Origin: Desulfobacteraceae bacterium
GTDB lineage: Bacteria > Desulfobacterota > DSM-4660 > Desulfatiglandales > HGW-15
DNA: 18,877 bases
Assembly: GCA_003819975.1 (NCBI GenBank)
Contig: RPPU01000015.1
Span: 1 to 18,877 of the forward strand
Direction of reading: 5' to 3'
Shown piece by piece: positions 7,561-13,999 of the stretch. The position numbers were made by a program, and so were the translations under genes. Position 1 is the first letter of the stretch. Each line of letters begins with the position of its first letter. The notes below the pieces were generated by a model. That model was not told the DNA's origin and searched no databases. It saw only the letters and a list, made by a program, of their open reading frames with translations.

Positions 7561-8106
7561 ATGGACTGGATTTTCTATACGGTCGGAATTGCTTTTAGCC
7601 TTTTGGGCTTGGGTTGCGTGCTTTTGGTTGCATTGGGACTGCCGGGAATCTGGATCATGCTGGGGCTCGGTTTTGTGCTGGAATTCGCGGATCAATGGTA
7701 TTTACCCGCAGATCAATCACAGACCTTCAGTTGGAAAATTTTGATTGCTTGCGTCGTATTGGCGTTGTTGGCTGAAGTGCTGGAATTTTTCGCCGGTGCT
7801 TTGGGTGCCAAAAAAGCCGGCAGTTCCAAACGCGGCATGATCGGCGCGGTCATCGGCGGTTTGGTCGGCGCTGTGCTCGGCACCGGTATTCCCATCCCGG
7901 TTTTCGGTACCTTGGTGGGCGCTGTCCTGGGCACTTTCAGCGGGGCTTTATTGGGGGAAATGACGCGTCCCGATATAAAATCGGCTCAGCAGTCCCTGAA
8001 ACCGGCCTTAGGCGCGACTGTCGGAAAGATTCTGGGCACTCTGGCCAAAATTCCGATCGCGCTGACTATTTGGATCACGTTGTGCGTGGCGGTGTTTTGG
8101 AAGTAA
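7561..8106 (+). CDS. DUF456 family integral membrane protein
   Basis: A 181-residue hydrophobic protein with the DUF456 pattern. An N-terminal hairpin of membrane helices (about 4-40, including ALGLPGIWIMLGLGF) is followed by a helix at about 58-80. A glycine-rich segment with GMIGAVIGGLVGAVLGTGIP and GTLVGAVLGTFSGALLGE comes next, and a final helix lies at about 160-180. The function of the family is unknown. Longer in-frame starts back to 7408 lie inside the GmrSD-like gene and add a soluble N-terminus, so ATG 7561 is preferred. Its ribosome binding site is weak (AAGG about 15 nt upstream). It begins 16 nt after the GmrSD-like stop codon. Its codon use resembles the rest of the chromosome rather than the restriction gene, so its original promoter region may have been displaced and it may now be read from the promoter upstream of 5835. 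Confidence 0.8.
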   Translation: MDWIFYTVGIAFSLLGLGCVLLVALGLPGIWIMLGLGFVLEFADQWYLPADQSQTFSWKILIACVVLALLAEVLEFFAGALGAKKAGSSKRGMIGAVIGGLVGAVLGTGIPIPVFGTLVGAVLGTFSGALLGEMTRPDIKSAQQSLKPALGATVGKILGTLAKIPIALTIWITLCVAVFWK

Positions 8107-8115
8107 GAATTATAT

Positions 8116-8337
8116 CACCACAGAGGCACAGAGTCCACAGAGTTATCTTTTTTGGCTGAGAGGGTCAAGGAAATAACTGTTCTTCAAGTATAACATCACT
8201 CATTTTAGCACCTTAGGGTTATAAGCCACATACGAATGATATTATAGAAGTGCACCATTATATCTATTTTATCCTAATGTCCGCTCAACAGCAGGATAAA
8301 AATTAGATATCTCTGTGTGCTCTGTGCCTCTGTGGTG
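8116..8337. repeat. Inverted pair of 'caccacagaggcacagag' repeats between convergent genes
   Basis: Positions 8116-8147 and the reverse complement of 8306-8337 match at 29 of 32 bases, beginning with a perfect 18-bp CACCACAGAGGCACAGAG. The pair fills both ends of the gap between the convergent DUF456 and glcD-like genes. The 158 bases between them show no ORF and no transposase. It is most simply two oppositely oriented copies of a dispersed repeat. Confidence 0.8.
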
Positions 8338-8347
8338 AATCTTCTTT

Positions 8348-9733
8348 TTAAGGGAACATTTTGCCCGGATTCAGGATGTGGTTGGGGTCGAAGAGATCTT
8401 TGACTTTTTTCATCCACTCCAGGCTCCGGCCGTGCTCGGCTTGCATGTATTTGCGCTTGCCCAGTCCGATGCCGTGTTCGCCGGTGGCAGTGCCGTCCAG
8501 GGAGAGGGCCTTGTAAACCATGTGTTCGTTGACCTGATCCAATGTGGCCCATTCCTTTTTATCTCCTTTTTTACCGGCAAAGACCACATGCAGGTTGCCG
8601 TCGCCGGAGTGACTGAAAATATAGGCCGGGATGCCGGTCTGGTCCGCCTCGGCCCTGGCAAAGGCGATCATTTCGGGGTAGGCGGAAATAGGCACGGCCA
8701 CGTCCACGACCATGGTCTTGCAGCCGGTATGATTGCGCGGGATCATTTCGCCCAATTGATGGCGGGCTTCGAAAAGCCGGTTTCTTTCGGCTCGGCCGAT
8801 ACCGGTTTGAAATAGTTTGCCCTCTTCTTCTTTGCAGACTTCCAGAACGATTTCCATGTTGGCGGCGAGTTGTTCCTTGGAAGGGCCGTGAAATTCCATA
8901 AACAAGGTGGGGGAGATGTCGAGATTGAAGCCTTTTTCTTTATTGATCAGCTTCACGCATTCGGGGTCCAGGATTTCGAGAGCGGCCGGGTCAAAACCGG
9001 AGCGCATGATCTTAAAAACCGTTTTGCCGGCTGCCTGAATGTCGGGAAAATTGACAATGGCGGCGGAGAATTCCACCGGCAGCCCCACCAGATGGACCGT
9101 GGCTGCCACTACTATGCCCAGCGTGCCTTCGGAGCCGACAAAAAGGTGGATCAAATCATAACCCGAAGAGGTTTTGGAGGCGCGGGTGCCCATTTCAATG
9201 ATTTCGCCCGAAGCCAGGACCACGGTTAATCGTAATATATGTTCTTTGGTGGCGCCGTAGCGCACGGTAGTGGTGCCGCTGGAGTTGTTGGCAATAATGC
9301 CGCCGAGGGTGGCGCGCGCGCCCGGGTCGGGCGCAAAGAACAAACCTTTATGGCGCAGTTTGGCGTTCAGGTCCTGGTAGATGACGCCCGGTTCCACGTC
9401 GGCTTGAAAATCTTCTTCACGGATGGCGACAATGCGGTTCATTTGCGAAAAATCGAGCACAATGCCTTTTTGGACCGGAATGGGATTGCCTTCCAGGCTA
9501 CTGCCGGAGCCCCAGCCCGTGACCGGAATCAAGTTTTGATTCGCATAGCGCACAATCCCGGATACTTCGGAACGGTCCATCGGCCAGATCACGACTTCGG
9601 GGCGCACGGCCGTGTGCTGGGATTGGTCTTGGGAATGCAGATCCAGATTGGATGCGCCGGTGGAGATACGGTCGGCCGCAACCATGGCCTGCAGATTTTT
9701 TAAGTGTTCGGCGGTCAGGGGATTGTATTTCAA
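8348..9733 (-). CDS. glcD: FAD-linked 2-hydroxyacid oxidase (GlcD / D-lactate dehydrogenase type)
   Basis: A 461-residue flavoprotein of the GlcD/LDHD group, oxidising glycolate, D-lactate or a related 2-hydroxyacid to the keto acid. The PCMH-type FAD-binding domain spans about 40-220 with VTGWGSGSSLEGN (71-83), PGARATLGGIIANNSSGTTT (137-156) and VGSEGTLGIV (199-208). The C-terminal FAD-oxidase domain has FSHSGDGNLHV (373-383) and DGTATGEHGIGLGKRKYM (413-430), the usual active-site region. The length is normal and the gene is intact. The start is a TTG (complement of 9731-9733) with a strong AGGAGG six bases upstream; no ATG fits. No GlcE or GlcF partner lies nearby, so the electron acceptor is unknown. 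It lies downstream of a HAD-IIA phosphatase on the same strand, 162 nt apart. The gene symbol marks the family; the substrate is not determined by sequence. Confidence 0.85.
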   Translation of the reverse strand: MKYNPLTAEHLKNLQAMVAADRISTGASNLDLHSQDQSQHTAVRPEVVIWPMDRSEVSGIVRYANQNLIPVTGWGSGSSLEGNPIPVQKGIVLDFSQMNRIVAIREEDFQADVEPGVIYQDLNAKLRHKGLFFAPDPGARATLGGIIANNSSGTTTVRYGATKEHILRLTVVLASGEIIEMGTRASKTSSGYDLIHLFVGSEGTLGIVVAATVHLVGLPVEFSAAIVNFPDIQAAGKTVFKIMRSGFDPAALEILDPECVKLINKEKGFNLDISPTLFMEFHGPSKEQLAANMEIVLEVCKEEEGKLFQTGIGRAERNRLFEARHQLGEMIPRNHTGCKTMVVDVAVPISAYPEMIAFARAEADQTGIPAYIFSHSGDGNLHVVFAGKKGDKKEWATLDQVNEHMVYKALSLDGTATGEHGIGLGKRKYMQAEHGRSLEWMKKVKDLFDPNHILNPGKMFP

Positions 9734-9767
9734 ATGAGGCCTCCTTTTTTTTTATCTTGCGCCAAGG

Positions 9768-9802
9768 ACGTAATTTCAAAAGACTATGAAATTACTCGAG
9801 CG
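9768..9802 (+). repeat. Palindromic element, copy C
   Basis: Perfect 9-bp arms GTAATTTCA (9770-9778) and TGAAATTAC (9787-9795) around an 8-nt loop, followed by TCGAG where the other copies have TCCAG. It lies in the gap between the HAD and glcD-like genes, with gcgccaagg to its left. The right flank (gcgtcgagccgctgagag) has diverged more than in copies A and B. Confidence 0.75.
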
Positions 9803-9840
9803 GCGTCGAGCCGCTGAGAGAAATAAAATATTATAATTTT

Positions 9841-9869
9841 TTCTTTGCGCCTTAGCGTCTTTGCGCGAG
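9841..9869 (-). repeat. Dispersed repeat 'cgcaaagacgc', reverse copy
   Basis: Read on the minus strand this is ctcgcgcaaagacgctaagg followed by cgcaaagaa, closely matching 2975-3002. It lies just downstream of the HAD gene. Confidence 0.75.
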
Positions 9870-9895
9870 AATAATAATTTGTTATTTTTTTTCGT

Positions 9896-10684
9896 TCAAC
9901 CAATCTGCAGCGCTTCCAAAAGCAACGCAATGGAATCGATGCTGTAATCGGGCCGAATGGAATCGTTCAGTTCTTCTTTTCTGAATTCGCCGGTTTTTAC
10001 CAGCACCGAACGGAGGCCGGCCCGTTGCGCGCCCAGGATGTCGGATAAGACCCGGTCGCCGACCATGATCACGGATTCCTTGGGTGCTTTCATGGTTTTC
10101 AAGGTCATCTCAAAAGCATAAAAACTGGGTTTGCCGATATAGGTCGCCTGCACACCGGCGGCGGTTTCCAGCATGCGCACCCAGGAACCGACATTCAGTT
10201 CCAAATCGCCCAAGCTCGAATCGATCAGTTCATCGATCATGCCGACCAATTTGGCGCCGCGCGAGATCAAGCGCAAAGCCCGGTTCAGATGATCGAAGTC
10301 GAAGCGGGCGCGGTTGTCGCCGATGACCACATATTCGGGATTTTGTTCATCTTGCACAAACTCTTTAAATTCACTCAAACCTTCCCGTTCCAGGAAAACC
10401 CAGATCGAACGCGGCTTTTGTTCGCGCAGCCAGCAGGCTGTGGCAAAGGAAGCGGTAATGACTTCATGATCTTCAGCCGCAAACCCGGAGGTGCGCAACT
10501 TTTGTGCGCAGGAAGCCCTGCTTTTCAAGGTGCTGTTGGTGAGAAAACGGACCGCAATGTTTTTTTGCTTAAGACGCTTGATCGTTTCCACGGCTCCTGG
10601 ATAGATCCGTCCCTGATATTCGAGCACGCCGTCGATGTCGAAGATCAGGCCTTGTAGCGGGGCAAACGGTTTGATTGAATTCAT
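9896..10684 (-). CDS. HAD superfamily IIA phosphatase (NagD/PGP/LHPP-like)
   Basis: A 262-residue HAD hydrolase of subclass IIA. Motif I is FDIDGV with the nucleophile Asp16 and the acid Asp18. Motif II lies in FLTNSTL (47-53). Lys185 in GKPS is motif III. Motif IV is GDRVLSD (209-215), followed by GAQRAG. The C2 cap lies between motifs II and III. Relatives act on phosphoglycolate, nucleotides or sugar phosphates; the general shape is closest to the LHPP/HDHD2 type. ATG 10684 has only a distant GAGGAA about 15 nt upstream. It precedes the glcD-like gene on the same strand, so a route from phosphoglycolate through glycolate to glyoxylate is conceivable, but that is inference from context only. 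The 162-nt gap between them is full of repeats. Confidence 0.85.
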   Translation of the reverse strand: MNSIKPFAPLQGLIFDIDGVLEYQGRIYPGAVETIKRLKQKNIAVRFLTNSTLKSRASCAQKLRTSGFAAEDHEVITASFATACWLREQKPRSIWVFLEREGLSEFKEFVQDEQNPEYVVIGDNRARFDFDHLNRALRLISRGAKLVGMIDELIDSSLGDLELNVGSWVRMLETAAGVQATYIGKPSFYAFEMTLKTMKAPKESVIMVGDRVLSDILGAQRAGLRSVLVKTGEFRKEELNDSIRPDYSIDSIALLLEALQIG

Positions 10685-11433
10685 ATAAAAAGCTCTATTC
10701 CTCGCCGGGTTTCCATTTTATTAGGCTTCAAAGCGGTTGACTGCGGAATAATCAGTAAATCGCCGGAGTTTTTGCCCAAGAAATTGGGTTGAATACGCAA
10801 CTCATTGATTTACAGGGATAAATCTTGCGCCTATCATAAGTCAAAAAGTCAACCTTGTCAATCACTGGCTTCCGAGCCCCCTGATTCTGCGGCACGACCG
10901 GTATGCAAGGGAATGGAAAGCCGGCAATGGCAATCAATCGGATGAGCCTGAAGCAGTTGTTTTTCAGCCGGGATTTTTTTATTCAGGGGCACGGCGTTGC
11001 CTTGCTTTGCCCTTGATGATTCAGCGCCATTCTGGGCCAAAGGCCGTTTTTGTAACCTATTTGTGACCATGGGCGTGGCATATTACCCAAAACAAGACCT
11101 GAAGGTTAACTGTTTGAAATTGAAGGATAAATATATATTGATTTAATTGAAAGCCGTCCTGAAAAATGATCGGATTTAAATAAGGAAAGGATACTGAACT
11201 CACTATAATTTTTTTGGGATTTTTGACATAGCTTGCATTTAGGCGTTTCGTTTCAATATCGACCATTTGATGCCGGTAAAAAAATGAATCGGTCGCTCTT
11301 CAGCATAGTACGTATTTCCATTCCGGCGCTCCGGCCGGAATGACTTTTTTTGATCTCCTGTTTTTCGGTATCCAAAGAAAAGAGGGCAAGGGTCACAAGG
11401 ATAAACCTTATTAAAAGAGGGAGAGTAAGAAAA
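10685..11433. other. 749-nt gap without a recognisable gene
   Basis: The stretch contains only short overlapping ORFs without ribosome binding sites or recognisable domains. It gets more AT-rich to the right, has a TTGACA at 11223-11228 without a good -10, and a TATAAT at 11204-11209 without a good -35. It ends in a strong intrinsic terminator (11319-11352) that belongs to no annotated gene. I found no match to a riboswitch class I know, nor to tmRNA, SRP RNA or tRNA. Confidence 0.6.
11319..11352 (+). terminator. Orphan intrinsic terminator
   Basis: Arms CATTCCGGC (11319-11327) and GCCGGAATG (11334-11342) form a perfect 9-bp stem with a 6-nt loop, followed by ACTTTTTTTG. On the plus strand this is a textbook rho-independent terminator. 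No plus-strand gene ends upstream of it: the nearest upstream gene is on the minus strand. It therefore ends a non-coding transcript or attenuates the next gene, which starts 82 nt later. Confidence 0.75.
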
Positions 11434-11892
11434 ATGGAAAAGAGAAAAAAAATAGTGATGGCTTTGGTTTTTGTATTGGTTATCTTCGGCCTGTTCTCGG
11501 CCTTCGATTGCGCCTATGCCTATCCCATTTATGTTTTCAGGGGCAGAGTCTATTACGATAATGCGCCGGTGGCTAATGCCACGGTATCATTAACGAGTGT
11601 TTTCTGCTGTAATTCTCCTGAATGGAGTCGGGTATGCTGGTATCATCCCTGCCAGCCGAGTAATGCCTCGGCGCCGGCCTATTTAACCGTCCGAACCGAT
11701 CAAAACGGATATTACTACATAAGCTTCGAACAATATGGCGATATGCAGTATTACATTATAAAAGCCAGAGCAAACGGTGTGAGTTCCCCTAGAATATATG
11801 TCGACAGCACCCAAACCCAAAATACCCGGAATATATATATCTATACTCCGCCGGAACCTCCCGAACCACCTTGTGTCCCCTATTGTCCTTGA
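11434..11892 (+). CDS. Small exported protein with carboxypeptidase-regulatory-like fold
   Basis: A 152-residue protein with a clear Sec signal peptide (MEKRKK, hydrophobic core 7-23, probable cleavage after AYA near 29). The mature part reads FRGRVYYDNAPVANATVSLT (35-54) and later VRTDQNGYYYISF (86-98). This is the beta-sandwich pattern of carboxypeptidase regulatory-like/CNA-B domains, in which a substituted G-x-V strand is followed by an NGYY strand. An insertion between these strands carries cysteines 58, 59, 68 and 73. The C-terminus is proline-rich (TPPEPPEPPCVPYCP) with cysteines 147 and 151. Six cysteines in the mature chain suggest disulfides. ATG 11434 is supported by GAGGGAGAG upstream; an earlier in-frame ATG at 11350 lies in the terminator. 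The gene converges with the FmdB-type gene on a shared terminator. The role may be a surface or secreted binding protein; nothing more specific is visible. Confidence 0.7.
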   Translation: MEKRKKIVMALVFVLVIFGLFSAFDCAYAYPIYVFRGRVYYDNAPVANATVSLTSVFCCNSPEWSRVCWYHPCQPSNASAPAYLTVRTDQNGYYYISFEQYGDMQYYIIKARANGVSSPRIYVDSTQTQNTRNIYIYTPPEPPEPPCVPYCP

Positions 11893-11905
11893 TAGGCTGT
11901 TTTTC

Positions 11906-11945
11906 ATGAAAAGCGCCGGCGGCTTTTTTCGCCGGCGCTTTTCAT
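11906..11945. terminator. Bidirectional intrinsic terminator between convergent genes
   Basis: A perfect 16-bp stem, ATGAAAAGCGCCGGCG (11906-11921) and its exact complement (11930-11945), with an 8-nt loop GCTTTTTT. A-tracts and T-tracts at the base of the stem serve both strands. The stop codon of the minus-strand FmdB-type gene (11942-11944) lies inside the stem, and the plus-strand gene ends 14 nt before it. Confidence 0.85.
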
Positions 11946-12301
11946 TTGGAGTGCTTGTCCAGCAGTTTGGCGTCATAACCCGCCTTTTTGTAATTATCCA
12001 GCGCCCTGGTCTTGAGACCTTTATCCGCGGTCTTTTCGGAATGTTTGTCCGCCAGCTCGGCGGCGTGACTCCACATGCCGGAGCTCTCATATTGCTTGAT
12101 CTGTTTTTCTATCGGGCTTGTTTCGGCCGAATTGGAACCGATGGCGCTCCGGCAGTGGGAGATGATTTTTTTAACGGGTTGCCGGCATTCAGGGCATTGG
12201 GTAATCGGCTGGTCCTTATGGCTCTGGATAGCCTCAAAAATCTCACGGCAAAGGGAACAGCTTTTTTTATTGTTCACGGCTTGATATTCGTAAATAGGCA
12301 T
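11942..12301 (-). CDS. FmdB-type zinc ribbon protein
   Basis: A 119-residue protein that begins MPIYEYQA, the hallmark of the FmdB putative regulatory family, and carries a CxxC pair at 15/18 and a second at 36/39 (CPEC), forming a zinc ribbon. The first pair is about six residues further from the YEY motif than usual because of the insert AVNNKK. After the ribbon comes a charged helical tail (residues 60-119) without recognisable domain features. FmdB-type proteins are annotated as regulators but their function is poorly known. The start at 12301 has AAGGAAT about 14 nt upstream, further than ideal. The gene lies downstream of the Nudix gene on the same strand and ends within the bidirectional terminator. 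Confidence 0.75.
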   Translation of the reverse strand: MPIYEYQAVNNKKSCSLCREIFEAIQSHKDQPITQCPECRQPVKKIISHCRSAIGSNSAETSPIEKQIKQYESSGMWSHAAELADKHSEKTADKGLKTRALDNYKKAGYDAKLLDKHSK

Positions 12302-12396
12302 CGGTATGTTTTATTCCTTTTTTGAACACAGGCTAAAGCCTGCTACCCGTAAGACGGTTACCATAAATGGTTCTGATGCAAAAATCAAGCGCCTGA

Positions 12397-13299
12397 TCAT
12401 CCGACCTTGACCGGCCGCCAGATTCCTTGGGAAAGCCAAAGCCGCGAAAAGGAGGCCCCCACCGGAAGTAAGGCGTTTTTGAGGTTTTTTTCATTGACAG
12501 TCGGCTCCTGATTATACTCAGGATCCCAGGGTTCGACGATCAGGCTGGTATCGGCCAGGCGGATCATCTTGGGCAAGCGCGGGGCGCCCCAGGAAAAGGA
12601 GGCGAATGCCTGTTGAATATCCATAAGGCCCGGATAATGCAAAAGTTCCTGAAGGGTGACCAGCGTGGGCGGGCTCAAGGGGATCTTTCCTTTGAAATTT
12701 TCCCGCAAGCCTTGTTCGGGAGTGATCCATATCCCTTGAACGGTTTCTTCCTGGTCAGGGCTGCAGGTTTGACCGGCCGGCATTAAAGCCAAGAAAAAAC
12801 GCGTGTCAAAACGCCGGATCATTTGTCCGGGGGTGATCCAGTGCGACCAGGGTGCCAAGCGGGAGACGGCTATGGACCATTGAGCCTCAATCATTTCTTT
12901 TTGGAACCAATCTTTATCCCGGTCCTTTTTAAAACGCCATTTGCAGATCTGTTCAAAGGGTTTGGTCGACGTTCCCCGGGGATAAGCCAACACAATACCG
13001 GCCTCTTCAAAACATTCCCGAACAACCGACAGGATATAAGCATAACATTCGGACCAATTCCAATTTTTCGCAAAAAACTCCCGGGCGTGTTCAAGGGCCA
13101 TATCCATGATGGCCCGATGCGGGTCGGGGAGGCGGTCCCGGGGCTCAACTTTGCCGCCCGGAAAAACATAGAAACCGGGAAAAAAAACGCTTTGGGTGCT
13201 TCTTTGTAAAAGATACACCTGGAGTTGACGGTTCATGTCGCGGACCAGAATGGCCGTGGAAGCCGGGACAGGCGGTTTGATTTGGTTGCTGGTATTCAA
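12397..13299 (-). CDS. NUDT19-like Nudix hydrolase with split Nudix box
   Basis: A 300-residue Nudix hydrolase. The Nudix box is interrupted: FPGGKVEPRD at 46-55 carries the glycine/acidic start, while the metal-binding helix RECFEEAGI lies at 94-102, with about 38 residues in between. This layout is typical of the NUDT19 (RP2p) branch, whose animal member cleaves CoA and acyl-CoA; related prokaryotic proteins are mostly unassigned. The metal-binding Glu residues (95, 98, 99) are present. The C-terminal part (about 150-300) includes RRFDTRFFLALMPAGQ, a NUDT19-family feature. The start appears to be TTG (complement of 13297-13299) with GGGG a few bases upstream; the next Met (residue 22) would cut into the first strand. 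It is divergent from the thiamine-binding gene and upstream of the FmdB-type gene. Confidence 0.75.
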   Translation of the reverse strand: MNTSNQIKPPVPASTAILVRDMNRQLQVYLLQRSTQSVFFPGFYVFPGGKVEPRDRLPDPHRAIMDMALEHAREFFAKNWNWSECYAYILSVVRECFEEAGIVLAYPRGTSTKPFEQICKWRFKKDRDKDWFQKEMIEAQWSIAVSRLAPWSHWITPGQMIRRFDTRFFLALMPAGQTCSPDQEETVQGIWITPEQGLRENFKGKIPLSPPTLVTLQELLHYPGLMDIQQAFASFSWGAPRLPKMIRLADTSLIVEPWDPEYNQEPTVNEKNLKNALLPVGASFSRLWLSQGIWRPVKVG

Positions 13300-13387
13300 T
13301 GAACCCCGATTCCATTTAAAAAGATTACAGGATTTTTACCGCGAAACATTTTTGTGTTACCTCAAATTGTTTCGTGGTAAATTTTTT

Positions 13388-13416
13388 TTTACCGGTCCTT
13401 GACCGGTCATTATAAC
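13388..13416 (+). promoter_or_regulatory. Putative promoter with palindromic operator before the thiamine-binding gene
   Basis: TTTACC (13388-13393) and TATAAC (13411-13416) are separated by 17 nt and could be -35 and -10 boxes. Between and overlapping them sits a perfect inverted repeat, ACCGGTC (13391-13397), CTT, GACCGGT (13401-13407). A start of transcription near 13423 would leave a short leader carrying the AGAGGAGG site. The region is the divergent gap between the Nudix and thiamine-binding genes, a usual place for an operator. Confidence 0.4.
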
Positions 13417-13441
13417 AATATGGATCAGAGGAGGCAACAGC

Positions 13442-13750
13442 ATGACCTTGATGGAATTTTCCATGATTCCCCTGGATAAGGGGGCTCATTTCAGCGTTTA
13501 TGTGGCCAGGGTTTTGAAAATCGTGGATCAGAGCGGCTTGGCTTACCGCCTGAATCCAATGGGAACCGTGGTGGAAGGGGAGTGGCCGCAACTCCTGGAT
13601 CTGCTCACCCAATGCATGCAGGACCTGGAAAAGGATAGCGAGCGCATCAGTCTGCAGGTTAAATTCGACGTGCGCAAAGGGGTGACGAATGCTTTGGAAA
13701 CCAAAATAAAAAGCGTGCAGGAAAAGGCGGGGAAGGTTTTTAGGACATAA
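13442..13750 (+). CDS. MTH1187 family thiamine-binding protein
   Basis: A 102-residue member of COG0011 (DUF77; MTH1187/YkoF-like), a ferredoxin-like fold that binds thiamine or its pyrimidine moiety. Recognisable stretches are MEFSMIPLDKGAHFSVYVARVL at the N-terminus, then YRLNPMGTVVEGEW (35-48), the family core. The final helix (residues 78-99) follows. The length is normal. ATG 13442 has a strong AGAGGAGG (13427-13434). No TPP riboswitch or thiamine biosynthesis gene is seen nearby. The gene may be controlled by the palindrome at 13391-13407. What it delivers thiamine to is unknown. Confidence 0.85.
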   Translation: MTLMEFSMIPLDKGAHFSVYVARVLKIVDQSGLAYRLNPMGTVVEGEWPQLLDLLTQCMQDLEKDSERISLQVKFDVRKGVTNALETKIKSVQEKAGKVFRT

Positions 13751-13835
13751 AAAGGCTGAAGACTAAAGGCTGAAGGTTGAATCCGCAAAAAGACAAGGGT
13801 TCAAGGGTGAAGAATAGAAAAAAAGATCAAGGATG

Positions 13836-13922
13836 ATTCAAGATTACAGATTCAAGATTCAAAATCCTTGCTGCTGAATTCTGTCTACTGGATTCTGATT
13901 TTTGTTTTTTCAACCGTGAACC
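13836..13922 (+). repeat. Dispersed intergenic repeat, 'attcaagattacag' block, copy 2
   Basis: Same word order as 2271-2357: attcaagattacagattcaa, a T-rich centre with ctgaattctg words, then caaccgtgaacc. It lies in the 249-nt gap after the thiamine-binding gene, which also carries 'ggctgaag' words seen again after 15262. Confidence 0.65.
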
Positions 13923-13999
13923 AAATAACCCAGTAATGAGTCAATACCGAATCAAGAATTCCAAGCATAAAGCGGCGAAGAATAAAGGATAAAAGAACC

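Noticed and set aside
8116..8337. The 32-bp inverted repeat as the ends of a transposable element
   Set aside because: No ORF, transposase or target duplication is visible between or beside them; two oppositely oriented dispersed repeats explain it better.
8378..9703. Three long plus-strand open frames opposite the glcD-like gene (8378-8815, 8870-9229, 9239-9703)
   Set aside because: They lie antisense to an intact gene with clear motifs. Their sequences have no domain pattern or ribosome sites, and such frames are common opposite GC-biased third codon positions.
10987..11005. A sigma54-like sequence (GGCAC...TTGC) in the long gap
   Set aside because: The spacing between the GG and GC elements is one base short of the required ten, and no sigma54-dependent gene follows.
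10858..11266. Minus-strand short frames in the long gap (10858-11070, 11057-11266)
   Set aside because: They overlap each other, lack ribosome binding sites and domains, and match nothing I recognise.
13382..13407. The T-run and ACCGGTC/GACCGGT hairpin as an intrinsic terminator
   Set aside because: The T-tract lies before the stem on the plus strand and becomes an A-tract after the stem on the minus strand, so neither direction gives a terminator.
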